Made by a program: the position numbers and the translations under genes
Shown: positions 34,064 to 40,756 of the stretch, piece after piece
Position numbering within the stretch: position 1 is the stretch's first letter
Layout of the letters: each line of letters starts with the position of its first letter
Notes under the pieces: model-generated
The model's database searches: none
Told to the model about the DNA's origin: nothing
Seen by the model: the letters and a program-made list of their open reading frames with translations, nothing else
Assembly: GCA_020635715.1 (NCBI GenBank)
Contig: JACJZG010000001.1
Location: forward strand, 124,001 to 188,000
Reading direction: 5' to 3'
DNA length: 64,000 nucleotides
DNA from: Flavobacteriales bacterium
Lineage (GTDB): Bacteria > Bacteroidota > Bacteroidia > Flavobacteriales_F > PHOS-HE28

Positions 34064-34078
34064 TGCCATATTGGCACT
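34062..34078. promoter_or_regulatory. Dyad operator candidate, copy 1 (AGTGCCA-TAT-TGGCACT)
   Basis: A perfect inverted repeat with 7-bp arms AGTGCCA and TGGCACT around TAT. It is the first of two related sites in the AT-rich gap before the hsp20 gene. The core GTGCCATATTGGCAC (34063-34077) recurs 31 bases further on with one change. Confidence 0.7.
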
Positions 34079-34093
34079 TATTTCTGAATGAAT

Positions 34094-34108
34094 GTGCCAT
34101 ATTGACAC
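34094..34108. promoter_or_regulatory. Dyad operator candidate, copy 2 (GTGCCA-TAT-TGACAC)
   Basis: Fourteen of 15 bases match copy 1, starting 31 bases downstream, about three helical turns. The single change creates TTGACA (34102-34107), a good -35 hexamer. That hexamer stands 18 bases ahead of the promoter-like TCCCTTTG at 34126-34133. A protein bound here would directly affect hsp20 transcription. Confidence 0.65.
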
Positions 34109-34125
34109 TATTCTACCATAGGCAT

Positions 34126-34133
34126 TCCCTTTG
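34126..34133 (+). promoter_or_regulatory. Promoter-like element TCCCTTTG ahead of hsp20
   Basis: TCCCTTTG keeps the TTTG half of the local -7 element and lies 18 bases after TTGACA and 31 bases before the hsp20 ATG. The same variant occurs 5 bases ahead of the HemS-like gene at 51534. This is weaker support than for exact TAnnTTTG matches. Confidence 0.35.
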
Positions 34134-34164
34134 ATCACCGGGGTTCAACCAACAACCTGAACCC

Positions 34165-34605
34165 ATGATCACCAAGTATCGCCCCCAGTCCACCTTCGCT
34201 CATCCGTTCAACGACCTCATGTCCGGCTTCTTCGGACGGGACATCAGCCAGGTCTTCGGGAACGACGACCTGCCCTCGAGCATGCCGCGGGTGAACATCA
34301 CTGAGACACCCGAGAAGTTCGTGGTAAGCCTTCGTGTCCCTGGCTTTTCCAAGGATGAGCTCAAGATCAGCACGGAGAAGGACACCTTGACCATCAAGGG
34401 CGACAAGACCACGACGCAGAAGGATGAGAACGAACGCTCCCTGCGCCGCGAGTTCCACACGGCTTCCTTCGCGCGCAGTTTCCAACTGCCCGAGACGGTG
34501 AAGGCCGATGCGATCACCGCGGAACATGTGGACGGTGTGCTGAACGTGAGCATCCCGAAGGCGGAGCCCGCCAAACCGGTGACGCGCGAGATCAGCATCG
34601 CCTAG
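34165..34605 (+). CDS. Hsp20/alpha-crystallin small heat-shock protein
   Basis: The protein has 146 residues. The alpha-crystallin domain spans about residues 40-135: PRVNITETPEKFVVSLRVPGFSKDELKIS, LTIKGDKTT, and the strand pairs REFHTASFARSFQLPETV and ADAITAEHVDGVLNVSIPK. The terminal VTREISIA provides the I-x-I anchoring motif. It is an ATP-independent holdase that keeps unfolding proteins soluble. Two dyads upstream suggest tight control, and a strong hairpin follows the stop. Confidence 0.96.
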   Translation: MITKYRPQSTFAHPFNDLMSGFFGRDISQVFGNDDLPSSMPRVNITETPEKFVVSLRVPGFSKDELKISTEKDTLTIKGDKTTTQKDENERSLRREFHTASFARSFQLPETVKADAITAEHVDGVLNVSIPKAEPAKPVTREISIA

Positions 34606-34625
34606 AAGATGTGCTTTCGTGGGAG

Positions 34626-34652
34626 GGCCGCCGCAAGGCGGCCTTCTCTTTT
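34626..34652 (+). terminator. Rho-independent terminator after hsp20
   Basis: A perfect 7-bp stem GGCCGCC / GGCGGCC with a GCAA tetraloop (34626-34643) is followed by the T-rich TTCTCTTTT. It lies 20 bases after the hsp20 stop and separates it from the small gene at 34722. Confidence 0.85.
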
Positions 34653-34721
34653 CGGCCCTTCGTCGATCCGGTGGAACACGCGGGGATCGGGGTGCGTACC
34701 ACCCTGACACAACCGCCTACC

Positions 34722-34943
34722 ATGAAACGGGACCTCCTCTCCTACTACCAGGAAGTGCTGGACAAGATCAGCATGGCCGACGCCCCCACCTTTCGCAAGG
34801 AGATGCGCAAGGCGTTCAAACGCCTGCTCCCTGAGGAGCGCGCCCAGTTGAAGGCGTGGTTCCGGTCGGCCTGTGTGTGCAAGGTGTCCAACAGCGCTCT
34901 GCTGCCGGTGCCCGTGCGTTCAGGCTATGATCAGTTGAAGTAG
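34722..34943 (+). CDS. Small hypothetical protein (73 aa)
   Basis: The ATG at 34722 gives MKRDLLSYYQEVLDKISMAD followed by a basic helical stretch (FRKEMRKAFKRLLPEERAQL) and a short end containing ACVCKVS. The protein is charged and helical, with no signal peptide and no recognised domain. The gene follows the hsp20 terminator and ends 13 bases inside the convergent gene at 34931-35650. Reasonable codon content and a clean start suggest it is real. Confidence 0.6.
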   Translation: MKRDLLSYYQEVLDKISMADAPTFRKEMRKAFKRLLPEERAQLKAWFRSACVCKVSNSALLPVPVRSGYDQLK

Positions 34944-35650
34944 CGGCTGTTCCACGCTTCGGAGCTGAACTGCCCGAAGAAGGCGAACCACCCGAATACG
35001 GTGAAGCTGGCCGCCACCATGGCGCTCCAGAACATGGCCAGCACGCGGTGGGCTCCCCAGAAACCGGCGTCCGGCAGGGTGGTGACCCAGGCTGTTGGAA
35101 TGAGGAGACCAAGCATGGAACCGAGCACGAGCACAGTGATGGCGAGCGTCAGTGCATCGCGCAGCGGCCAGTTGAGCACAGCCCTTGCCCGCGCGATATC
35201 ATGCCCCCACTTGTGCACGAGGTAGTAGCGGTCGTTGCCCAGGGGAACGAAGAGCAGCGGATCCACCTCACTGTCACAGAGCTTGAAGCGGCTGGAAGGC
35301 GCCATGACCATGAAGCCGGTCAACGGCTCCTCGGCGATCCGCTCCAGATCACGCAGGGCCCTGATCGCCGTGTTCGGCACCGGCCCCTTGAACAGCCCTC
35401 CGGGCAGGAAGCGCAGTCGGTAGCGCACACACAGGGCGCGGATGGAGTCCAGGTGGAAGACCCTGTCCGGATCCACCCGGCTGAGGCGCACCGTCTGGCG
35501 CCCGGAGCTGCTCATCACCGCAGCGCGCAGCACATCGTCATGTTTCTGTTCGGCCCCGAGCAGCAGGTGCACCTCCTGCATCAGGTCCGCCTGTCCGCGG
35601 AGCAATCGCTCCAACCGCTCTCTTTCCATGTGCGTCGCCATATCGTCCAT
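34931..35650 (-). CDS. Hypothetical protein with two C-terminal membrane helices
   Basis: The protein has 239 residues. The first 150 residues are soluble: a coiled N-terminus (MERERLERLLRGQADLMQ) and a globular part with RFLPGGLFKGPVPNTAIRAL and RYYLVHKWGHDIARARAVL. Two hydrophobic helices follow (LTLAITVLVLGSMLGLLIP and VLAMFWSAMVAASFTVFGWF). It ends with NSRYFN. I do not recognise the family. The cytosolic domain followed by a hairpin anchor suggests a peripheral inner-membrane protein. It converges on the 73-residue gene. Confidence 0.75.
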   Translation of the reverse strand: MDDMATHMERERLERLLRGQADLMQEVHLLLGAEQKHDDVLRAAVMSSSGRQTVRLSRVDPDRVFHLDSIRALCVRYRLRFLPGGLFKGPVPNTAIRALRDLERIAEEPLTGFMVMAPSSRFKLCDSEVDPLLFVPLGNDRYYLVHKWGHDIARARAVLNWPLRDALTLAITVLVLGSMLGLLIPTAWVTTLPDAGFWGAHRVLAMFWSAMVAASFTVFGWFAFFGQFSSEAWNSRYFN

Positions 35651-35680
35651 CTATAACGCCGGGAACGGTGGATCAGTTCA

Positions 35681-36082
35681 TCAACCTTCGCTGCGGGAGG
35701 CGAGGCTGATCTCGGAGGCATGCTGTTCAGCGTCCTCGATGCTTTCGCGATCGATGGCGAACTGACGGATCTCCGGGGGTGCATCGATGGCGATGGAGGA
35801 GCGGACCAGCCCGTTCGGCGAGAGCACACGGCAATGTGCAGCCACTTCCAATGGTGCGCGGAAGGTGCCCTTCTCCACCACGGCGGTCCACTGACCATCA
35901 TACGGGATCACGAAGCGGACCGGCGATTCCTCGAAGAGGCCACCGTGGTACGAATAGGTCTTCCCCATCCGGTAGGCCTTGAGGTCGCGTGCGGTCATGA
36001 ACTTCACCTTGGTCGGCTGGTCGATCTCCACTTCGACGATCTCCTTGCGCTTGGCTTCGAATGAGCGGAACAGGAATTTCAT
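35681..36082 (-). CDS. DUF1883-domain protein
   Basis: The protein has 133 residues. VEVEIDQPTKVKFMTARDLKAYRMGKTY, YHGGLFEESPVRFVIPYDGQW and TAVVEKGTF match the DUF1883 pattern, a small beta-rich domain found alone or with TIR-like domains. A 40-residue extension ends acidic and serine-rich. Function is not established. A TATATTTA element (36101-36108 on the minus strand) lies 18 bases upstream. Confidence 0.75.
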   Translation of the reverse strand: MKFLFRSFEAKRKEIVEVEIDQPTKVKFMTARDLKAYRMGKTYSYHGGLFEESPVRFVIPYDGQWTAVVEKGTFRAPLEVAAHCRVLSPNGLVRSSIAIDAPPEIRQFAIDRESIEDAEQHASEISLASRSEG

Positions 36083-36100
36083 GGACGGGTCCGTTTGGCG

Positions 36101-36108
36101 TAAATATA
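36101..36108 (-). promoter_or_regulatory. Near-match -7 element TATATTTA for the DUF1883 gene
   Basis: The minus strand reads TATATTTA, one base from TAnnTTTG, 18 bases ahead of the ATG at 36082. Confidence 0.35.
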
Positions 36109-36163
36109 CAAGATGCCGGAAGTGATCTCCACACCATCCGACCCCTGCGTACGGCCAGCGGCC

Positions 36164-36967
36164 TCACAGGCGCACGCTCAGCACCGGGAAGGTGGTGTGG
36201 TTCACGATGTCCTCGGTGAGGCTCCCGTTCACCACGTGGAAGAAGCCCGTGCGCCCGTGCGTGGCCATGGCGATGAGGTCCGCGTCGATCCCCTTGGCGA
36301 AGTTGAGGATGCCCTCCTCGATGCTCAGGTCGTTGTACACACTTGCGGTGAAGTGCTTGAGGGCATAGCGCTGGAGGAAACGATCAATGGCCTTGTTGCT
36401 GTCATCGCTGCGCTCAAAGCTCCGCGGGGTGTTCACCTTCAGCAGGTGGATCTTGGGATCGAAGAGTTCGATGAGCGGGGTGAAGGCGTCGAACTTATCC
36501 ACGTCCTCGGGCGTGAAGTTGGAGGCGTAGACGAGGTCCTTCACATCGAAGTCCTCGATCCGATGTTTGATGACCAGCACAGGCATGGGCGCCTGGCGCA
36601 CGATCCGCTGGGTATTGGACCCGACGATGCCACCGCGCAGGCCGGTGGTGCCGTGGGTACCCATCACCACCAGGTCCGCCCGTTGGAGCCGCTCGTTCTT
36701 GAACATCTCGGTGAGCTCCATCTGGCGCAGCATGAACTTCTTGAGCTCGATGCCGCGCAGGAAGGGCAGCTCGGGGATGCGTTCGAGCCGGGCCTCGATC
36801 TCCTCACGGATCCGCTTGTTCTCCGTGTGGAAGTCCATCATCTGCTCATAGAGGTGCACGATGTCGATGACGGCACCGGTGAGCCGCGCCAGCTTCGCAG
36901 CAACGCGCAGGGCATCGGTGGCACATTCGGAGAAATCGTAGGGGACTAGGATCGTTCGGATCGCCAT
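36164..36967 (-). CDS. Tandem-domain universal stress protein
   Basis: The protein has 267 residues with two UspA domains. The first starts IRTILVPYDFSECATDALRV and ends with the ATP-binding loop VMGTHGTTGLRGGIVGSNTQRIV (G-x2-G-x9-G-S/T). The second starts KDLVYASNFTPEDVDKFDA and has IAMATHGRTGFFHVVNGSLTEDIV, slightly divergent. Such proteins are induced by growth arrest and stress. The gene lies in the same stress-related stretch as hsp20 and the SiaC-like gene. Confidence 0.93.
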   Translation of the reverse strand: MAIRTILVPYDFSECATDALRVAAKLARLTGAVIDIVHLYEQMMDFHTENKRIREEIEARLERIPELPFLRGIELKKFMLRQMELTEMFKNERLQRADLVVMGTHGTTGLRGGIVGSNTQRIVRQAPMPVLVIKHRIEDFDVKDLVYASNFTPEDVDKFDAFTPLIELFDPKIHLLKVNTPRSFERSDDSNKAIDRFLQRYALKHFTASVYNDLSIEEGILNFAKGIDADLIAMATHGRTGFFHVVNGSLTEDIVNHTTFPVLSVRL

Positions 36968-37052
36968 GGTGATGGGGCTTCGTTCGACACGCTGAAGCTA
37001 GCACCGAGAGAGCCACCGATGCAAACGATCGTCAGTTCTGGCGCAGGCCACC

Positions 37053-37060
37053 TACATTCG
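37053..37060 (+). promoter_or_regulatory. -7 element variant TACATTCG for the SiaC-like gene
   Basis: TACATTCG (TAnnTTCG form) lies 11 bases ahead of the ATG at 37072 and favours that start over the in-frame ATG at 37060. Confidence 0.4.
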
Positions 37061-37071
37061 TGCGCAGCGCC

Positions 37072-37458
37072 ATGGACCTTCGACTGGAACTCTCCCCCAC
37101 CGAAAAGACGCCGTCCGTTTCCGTGGATGGGATCAGCGGCCGCTTCACCATCACCGGGTGCTCCATACCGGAGAACGCGGACCGCTTCTACAGCCCATTG
37201 CAGGACCTCGCCGAACGGTACGCCCAGGCCCCGGCGGCGCGCACCACACTGCGCATCGAACTGTCCTACTTCAACTCCAGCTCTTCCAAGTACCTGCTCG
37301 ACCTGATGAAGTTGCTGGCCGATGTGCATGCCAGCGGGGCTTCGAGCGTGACCGTGGAATGGTGGTACGCCAAGGACGACCTTGACATGAAGGAAGCCGG
37401 CGAGGATTACCGTTCGCTCCTCGACCTTCCAGTGAAGCTGAAGGCCCGCGCGGACTGA
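37072..37458 (+). CDS. SiaC-family (DUF1987) regulatory phosphoprotein
   Basis: The protein has 128 residues. The family pattern is clear: GRFTITGCSIPENADRFYSPL, then TTLRIELSYFNSSSSKYLLDLM, whose serine cluster corresponds to the phosphorylated residue of SiaC, then VTVEWWYAKDDLDMKEAGEDY. In Pseudomonas, SiaC is controlled by the SiaB kinase and SiaA phosphatase and stimulates a diguanylate cyclase. None of those partners is in the window. The gene ends 4 bases from the convergent gene at 37463. Confidence 0.87.
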   Translation: MDLRLELSPTEKTPSVSVDGISGRFTITGCSIPENADRFYSPLQDLAERYAQAPAARTTLRIELSYFNSSSSKYLLDLMKLLADVHASGASSVTVEWWYAKDDLDMKEAGEDYRSLLDLPVKLKARAD

Positions 37459-37462
37459 AGCA

Positions 37463-38206
37463 TCAGCGTCGCAAGGCCGAACGATACGCCCTTTCCGAGA
37501 TGGTGGCGCCTTCCCGGAAATAGTGCTCTTCTCCCCACGGATGGGACACCTTGCGGTAGACCACGAGCCGCCCTTCCTCGTTGACCGTCGATTCCACCAC
37601 GATCGACCGCCCTTCCTTGTACACACGTTCACCCTCCTCCAGGGTCGGAGCAGGCTTCACTTCCACCGCTCCCTGTCGCACCACGGGATCAGGTCGGCTC
37701 TCCCTCGGCGGCGGCTGCACCGGGCGTTCCTTCACCGGATCCGCCACGGGCGCGTTGACCGCTCGGGGATCCTTGACCTGTGGGGGTGCTTCCAACGGCA
37801 TGGGGGGCGGCACGGGATCCTCGATGACCACGGGCAGGGCTACGGGGGGAGGCGCTTCCTTCACCGACGCCGCCTGTTCCTCCTGCCGACGTGCGATCAG
37901 GGCTTGCAGGTCCTCGATCTTCACCTTGGGGTGCACGTTGTAAGGCCGGCGGGCACGCGCTTCCTTGTACTTGAGCAGCGCACCATCATAATCCTGTGCC
38001 TTGAACAGTTGCTCCGCGCCGGTCATCAGTTCATTGAAGGCCTGATCCGCGGCCGCCTCGCTCTCTTCGCGTTGCGCGATCCGGGCCCGCTCCTTCGCGC
38101 TCAGCTTCCCGAACTCACCGGTGAGCTCATCGGGTTGTGCCTGCAGCCGGACCGCGCCAAGCAGGGATGCGATCGTCAGGAGGCCATATATCGGCAGGTG
38201 CCGCAC
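37463..38206 (-). CDS. Exported proline-rich hypothetical protein
   Basis: The protein has about 247 residues from a GTG at 38206. That start gives a proper signal peptide (basic start, hydrophobic YGLLTIASLLGAV, then LQAQPDE). The first half has a short TPR-like helical segment (AEQLFKAQDYDGALLKYKEA). The middle is strongly Pro-rich (EAPPPVALPVVIEDPVPPP). The C-terminus is a small basic beta-rich part (VYKEGRSIVVESTVNEEGRL). No domain is recognised. A TACCTTTA element stands 13 bases ahead of the GTG and supports this start over longer ones. Confidence 0.75.
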   Translation of the reverse strand: MRHLPIYGLLTIASLLGAVRLQAQPDELTGEFGKLSAKERARIAQREESEAAADQAFNELMTGAEQLFKAQDYDGALLKYKEARARRPYNVHPKVKIEDLQALIARRQEEQAASVKEAPPPVALPVVIEDPVPPPMPLEAPPQVKDPRAVNAPVADPVKERPVQPPPRESRPDPVVRQGAVEVKPAPTLEEGERVYKEGRSIVVESTVNEEGRLVVYRKVSHPWGEEHYFREGATISERAYRSALRR

Positions 38207-38219
38207 GGAAGGTGGATGG

Positions 38220-38227
38220 TAAAGGTA
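38220..38227 (-). promoter_or_regulatory. Near-match -7 element TACCTTTA
   Basis: The minus strand reads TACCTTTA, one base off TAnnTTTG, 13 bases ahead of the GTG at 38206. Confidence 0.4.
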
Positions 38228-38301
38228 TCGTGCGCGCGGTATACGTTCCTGCCCCGCAGGAAGTTGCGGAGGCCGTCCTTCGCACGGTCCCATGGCCGGG
38301 A

Positions 38302-38309
38302 TACCTTTG
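38302..38309 (+). promoter_or_regulatory. -7 promoter element TACCTTTG for the coiled-coil lipoprotein gene
   Basis: TACCTTTG lies 35 bases ahead of the ATG at 38345. Together with the minus-strand element at 38220-38227 it makes this gap a divergent promoter region. Confidence 0.55.
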
Positions 38310-38344
38310 CAACGGGATCATCGTTCACCTCCGAAAAGAACACC

Positions 38345-39184
38345 ATGTCCAAGAAGTTCATCCTCGCCGCTCTTCCGCTCCTCGTGCTCGCCTGTGAGCA
38401 GGACCCGAAGACCTCCGAACCCTACAAGCAGCTGGAGGAGGACCAGCGGCGCAGCACGGAGACCGTGGCGGAGCGCGACTCCACGATCAATGAACTCTTC
38501 GGCACCTTCAACCGGATAAGTGAGAACCTGCGCACCATCCGTGCGAAACAAGGCGACCTGATGGCACCGGCCGGCGCCGGAGAGAGCGCCGCCGACCTGG
38601 AGCAGCGCATGATGGACGACCTGGCGCGCATCGATGCGTTGCTGGACGAGAACAAGCAACTGATGGCGAACCTGCGCAAACAGGCGAAGGGTTCCAACGC
38701 GCGCCTGTCCGAACTGGAGCGCACCATCGTGGAGTATGAGAACACGGTGAACGCCAAGAACGCTGAGATCGACACGCTGAAGGAGGAACTGGCCAGCACC
38801 AACAGCTCCCTGGCGACCCTGATCGAGATGTACCGCGACAAGTCCCAGTTGGCAGACCTGCAACGCAATGAGATGAACACGGCGCAATACATCGTGGGCA
38901 CGGCGAAGGAGCTGAAGGAGAAAGGCGTGCTGACGAAGGAAGGGGGCGTTGTCGGGATCGGTGCCGTGAACAAACTGAACACGGATGGCCTGCCCAAGGA
39001 GCAATTCACGACGATCGATGTGACGGCCACTCCGGAGATCGCCATCGGTGCGAAGAAGGCCAAGCTGGCCACTGCACACCCGGCGGGCAGCTATCGGCTG
39101 GAGGATGGCACGCGCCTGGTGATCACCGATGCGGACAAGTTCTGGAGCATCTCGAAGTACCTGGTGATCGTCGTGGAACAGTAG
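38345..39184 (+). CDS. Coiled-coil lipoprotein
   Basis: The protein has 279 residues. MSKKFILAALPLLVLAC is a lipoprotein signal peptide with lipobox LVLAC (Cys17). Residues about 25-180 form long heptad-rich coiled coils (ERDSTINELFGTFNRISENL; LSELERTIVEYENTVNAKNA). The last 80 residues form a beta-rich domain (EGGVVGIGAVNKLNTDGL, GSYRLEDGTRLVITDADKFW). It is probably anchored in the outer or inner membrane facing the periplasm. No family name could be assigned with certainty. Confidence 0.85.
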   Translation: MSKKFILAALPLLVLACEQDPKTSEPYKQLEEDQRRSTETVAERDSTINELFGTFNRISENLRTIRAKQGDLMAPAGAGESAADLEQRMMDDLARIDALLDENKQLMANLRKQAKGSNARLSELERTIVEYENTVNAKNAEIDTLKEELASTNSSLATLIEMYRDKSQLADLQRNEMNTAQYIVGTAKELKEKGVLTKEGGVVGIGAVNKLNTDGLPKEQFTTIDVTATPEIAIGAKKAKLATAHPAGSYRLEDGTRLVITDADKFWSISKYLVIVVEQ

Positions 39185-39212
39185 CGGCCGTTCCTGCGGC
39201 GGACCGACCACC

Positions 39213-40229
39213 TCACGGGGCGTTGGTCCTTCCTTTCGGCGCTCCTGGCGCGTTGTTCACCGGAGCGTTCACCGGCGTGCTCACGGGTGCGGGCAAGGGG
39301 TCCGAAGTTCCAGCACAATCGCGTTGGACCCTTTCCTCCACCTCAGGGCCGTAACGGGCCGTGAAGCCCAGGTCCAACGCCGTAAGCAGCGTTGCGCAGC
39401 CCTTTACCCGCTCGCCCGTGGCCAGTTCCACGTACCCCAGGTTGCGGAACGCATAACTGTTGGAGGGGGACTTGCGCACGGCGAGCCGCAGATCGCGCAG
39501 GGCCTTGGCCGTGTCGCCGACCTGGAACCAGCACCAACCCCGGTTGCTGAAGGCGAAGCCATAGTTCGGGTCCTGCTTGATGGCCCGGTCCATGTCGTCG
39601 ATGGCGGACCGATGATCACCCTGCAGCATGTGGAGGTAGTAGCCACGGCTGTTGTAGTTCGCGGCATCACGCGGGGCCAGGCGCACCGCCTCATCGAAGT
39701 CGGCCTGCGCCGCGGTCCGATCGCCGAGCATGGCCAGGCACGCACCCCGCTCGCGGAACATGCGCGCAGAGGCGGGCTCCCTGGCCATGCCAGCCTCGAA
39801 GTGAGCACGGGCCTCGGACCAACGTTCGTGCAAGGCCAGGACCCGACCCGCCCGGTAGAGGTACTCCGCCGTGGCGTCCGTGGGAATGGTGGGATGGATC
39901 AAGGACAGGGCGCTATCGATCCGGGCTGAGCCGGTGAGACCCCCGATGAGGCCGGTGAGGTACTCCGGATCCTGTCGCAGCTCAGGCACCTTGTTCAACT
40001 CGCCGAGGGCCTTGTTGTACTCGCCGATCCTGTTGTAGGCTTCGGCGCGGATCAGGTGGAAGTGTGCCGGCGCGCCCTTCCGCGTGAGCGCCCGCTCGGT
40101 GAGCGTGAGCGCCTTGTAAGGCTTGTCAACAGCAAGGGCCGCGCGCGACCGTGCTTCGAGCCTGGCGAACTGCGCGTGCGTCGGGTGTGCGAGCAGGAGG
40201 AGGACGAGGACCGGAAGGGTGGCGCGCAT
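39213..40229 (-). CDS. Exported TPR-repeat protein
   Basis: The protein has 338 residues. The ATG at 40229 gives a signal peptide (MRATLPVLVLLLLAHPTHAQ). At least seven tetratricopeptide repeats follow, such as AHFHLIRAEAYNRIGEYNKAL, ANYNSRGYYLHMLQGDHRSAI and GFAFSNRGWCWFQVGDTAKAL. The C-terminus is Pro/Asn-rich (PAPVSTPVNAPVNNAPGA). TPR proteins of this kind scaffold periplasmic complexes. The gene is divergent from the 25-residue-repeat gene with only 43 bases between start codons. Confidence 0.88.
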   Translation of the reverse strand: MRATLPVLVLLLLAHPTHAQFARLEARSRAALAVDKPYKALTLTERALTRKGAPAHFHLIRAEAYNRIGEYNKALGELNKVPELRQDPEYLTGLIGGLTGSARIDSALSLIHPTIPTDATAEYLYRAGRVLALHERWSEARAHFEAGMAREPASARMFRERGACLAMLGDRTAAQADFDEAVRLAPRDAANYNSRGYYLHMLQGDHRSAIDDMDRAIKQDPNYGFAFSNRGWCWFQVGDTAKALRDLRLAVRKSPSNSYAFRNLGYVELATGERVKGCATLLTALDLGFTARYGPEVEERVQRDCAGTSDPLPAPVSTPVNAPVNNAPGAPKGRTNAP

Positions 40230-40233
40230 CGTG

Positions 40234-40241
40234 CGAAGATA
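40234..40241 (-). promoter_or_regulatory. -7 element variant TATCTTCG for the TPR gene
   Basis: The minus strand reads TATCTTCG, ending 4 bases from the ATG at 40229. The predicted transcript would be leaderless or nearly so. Confidence 0.45.
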
Positions 40242-40258
40242 TCGCCCCCTGGACCGGG

Positions 40259-40266
40259 TACCTTTG
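40259..40266 (+). promoter_or_regulatory. -7 promoter element TACCTTTG for the 25-residue-repeat gene
   Basis: TACCTTTG lies 6 bases ahead of the ATG at 40273, facing away from the minus-strand element at 40234-40241. Confidence 0.55.
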
Positions 40267-40272
40267 TTCGAC

Positions 40273-40686
40273 ATGCGCACGAACTATCCTGCCAAAGTGC
40301 TTCTTGCCTGGGGCGAAGCGATCAGTGGCCATGCGGAGCTGCGCGACTGGCTGATGAAGAACGGATACCCCGAACTGGGGTTGTTCACCTTCGCCTTGCG
40401 CAACAAACCGGAAGCGCGCGAATGGTTGATGACCAATGGCCATCCGCACCTGATGGCGATCATCACCGGTATTGAAGGTGATACGAAGGCGTTGGACTGG
40501 CTTGAACGCAATGGCATGAAGGTGCTGAAGCATGTGGCGCTGACCGGTGATGGCAGCGAGGAGGACCTGCAATGGCTGCTGGACCATGGCCACAAGGAAC
40601 TGGCGGTGATCGGCCACAAGATGCACCAGGTGAAGCGGAAGATGGACGAGGACTTTGGCGACTACCACAAGATGCCGAAGATCTGA
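40273..40686 (+). CDS. Hypothetical protein built of four exact 25-residue repeats
   Basis: The protein has 137 residues, soluble, with no signal peptide. Tryptophans at residues 26, 51, 76 and 101 and glycines at 31, 56, 81 and 106 are spaced exactly 25 apart, in the motif x-D/E-W-L-x-x-N/H-G-x-x-x-L. The repeats read DWLMKNGYPEL, EWLMTNGHPHL, DWLERNGMKVL and QWLLDHGHKEL. The pattern suggests a helical solenoid like ankyrin or TPR folds but with a shorter unit. The end is charged (KRKMDEDFGDYHKMPKI). No function is known to me. A very strong hairpin follows the stop. Confidence 0.82.
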   Translation: MRTNYPAKVLLAWGEAISGHAELRDWLMKNGYPELGLFTFALRNKPEAREWLMTNGHPHLMAIITGIEGDTKALDWLERNGMKVLKHVALTGDGSEEDLQWLLDHGHKELAVIGHKMHQVKRKMDEDFGDYHKMPKI

Positions 40687-40700
40687 GCGCACCGCCCCTG

Positions 40701-40744
40701 GAACAGCGAGCGCGCCATGGTGACCCATGGCGCGCTCGCTGTTC
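40701..40744. terminator. Bidirectional hairpin with a perfect 20-bp stem
   Basis: Left arm GAACAGCGAGCGCGCCATGG (40701-40720) and its exact reverse complement at 40725-40744 enclose the loop TGAC. The hairpin lies between two convergent genes (stops at 40686 and 40757). It is too strong to be chance and probably ends transcription from both sides. It lacks a T-tract, so it may work as a transcription roadblock or RNA-stabilising stem. Confidence 0.8.
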
Positions 40745-40756
40745 AGTGTGGGCCGG

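Noticed and set aside
34063..34108. CIRCE (HrcA) or sigma-54 promoter for hsp20
   Set aside because: The dyad sequence does not match TTAGCACTC-N9-GAGTGCTAA, and TGGCAC is not followed by TTGC at the sigma-54 spacing.
37523..38344. A long upstream extension of the coiled-coil lipoprotein
   Set aside because: The extension is antisense to the Pro-rich exported protein and would destroy the lipoprotein signal peptide; the real start is the ATG at 38345 after TACCTTTG.
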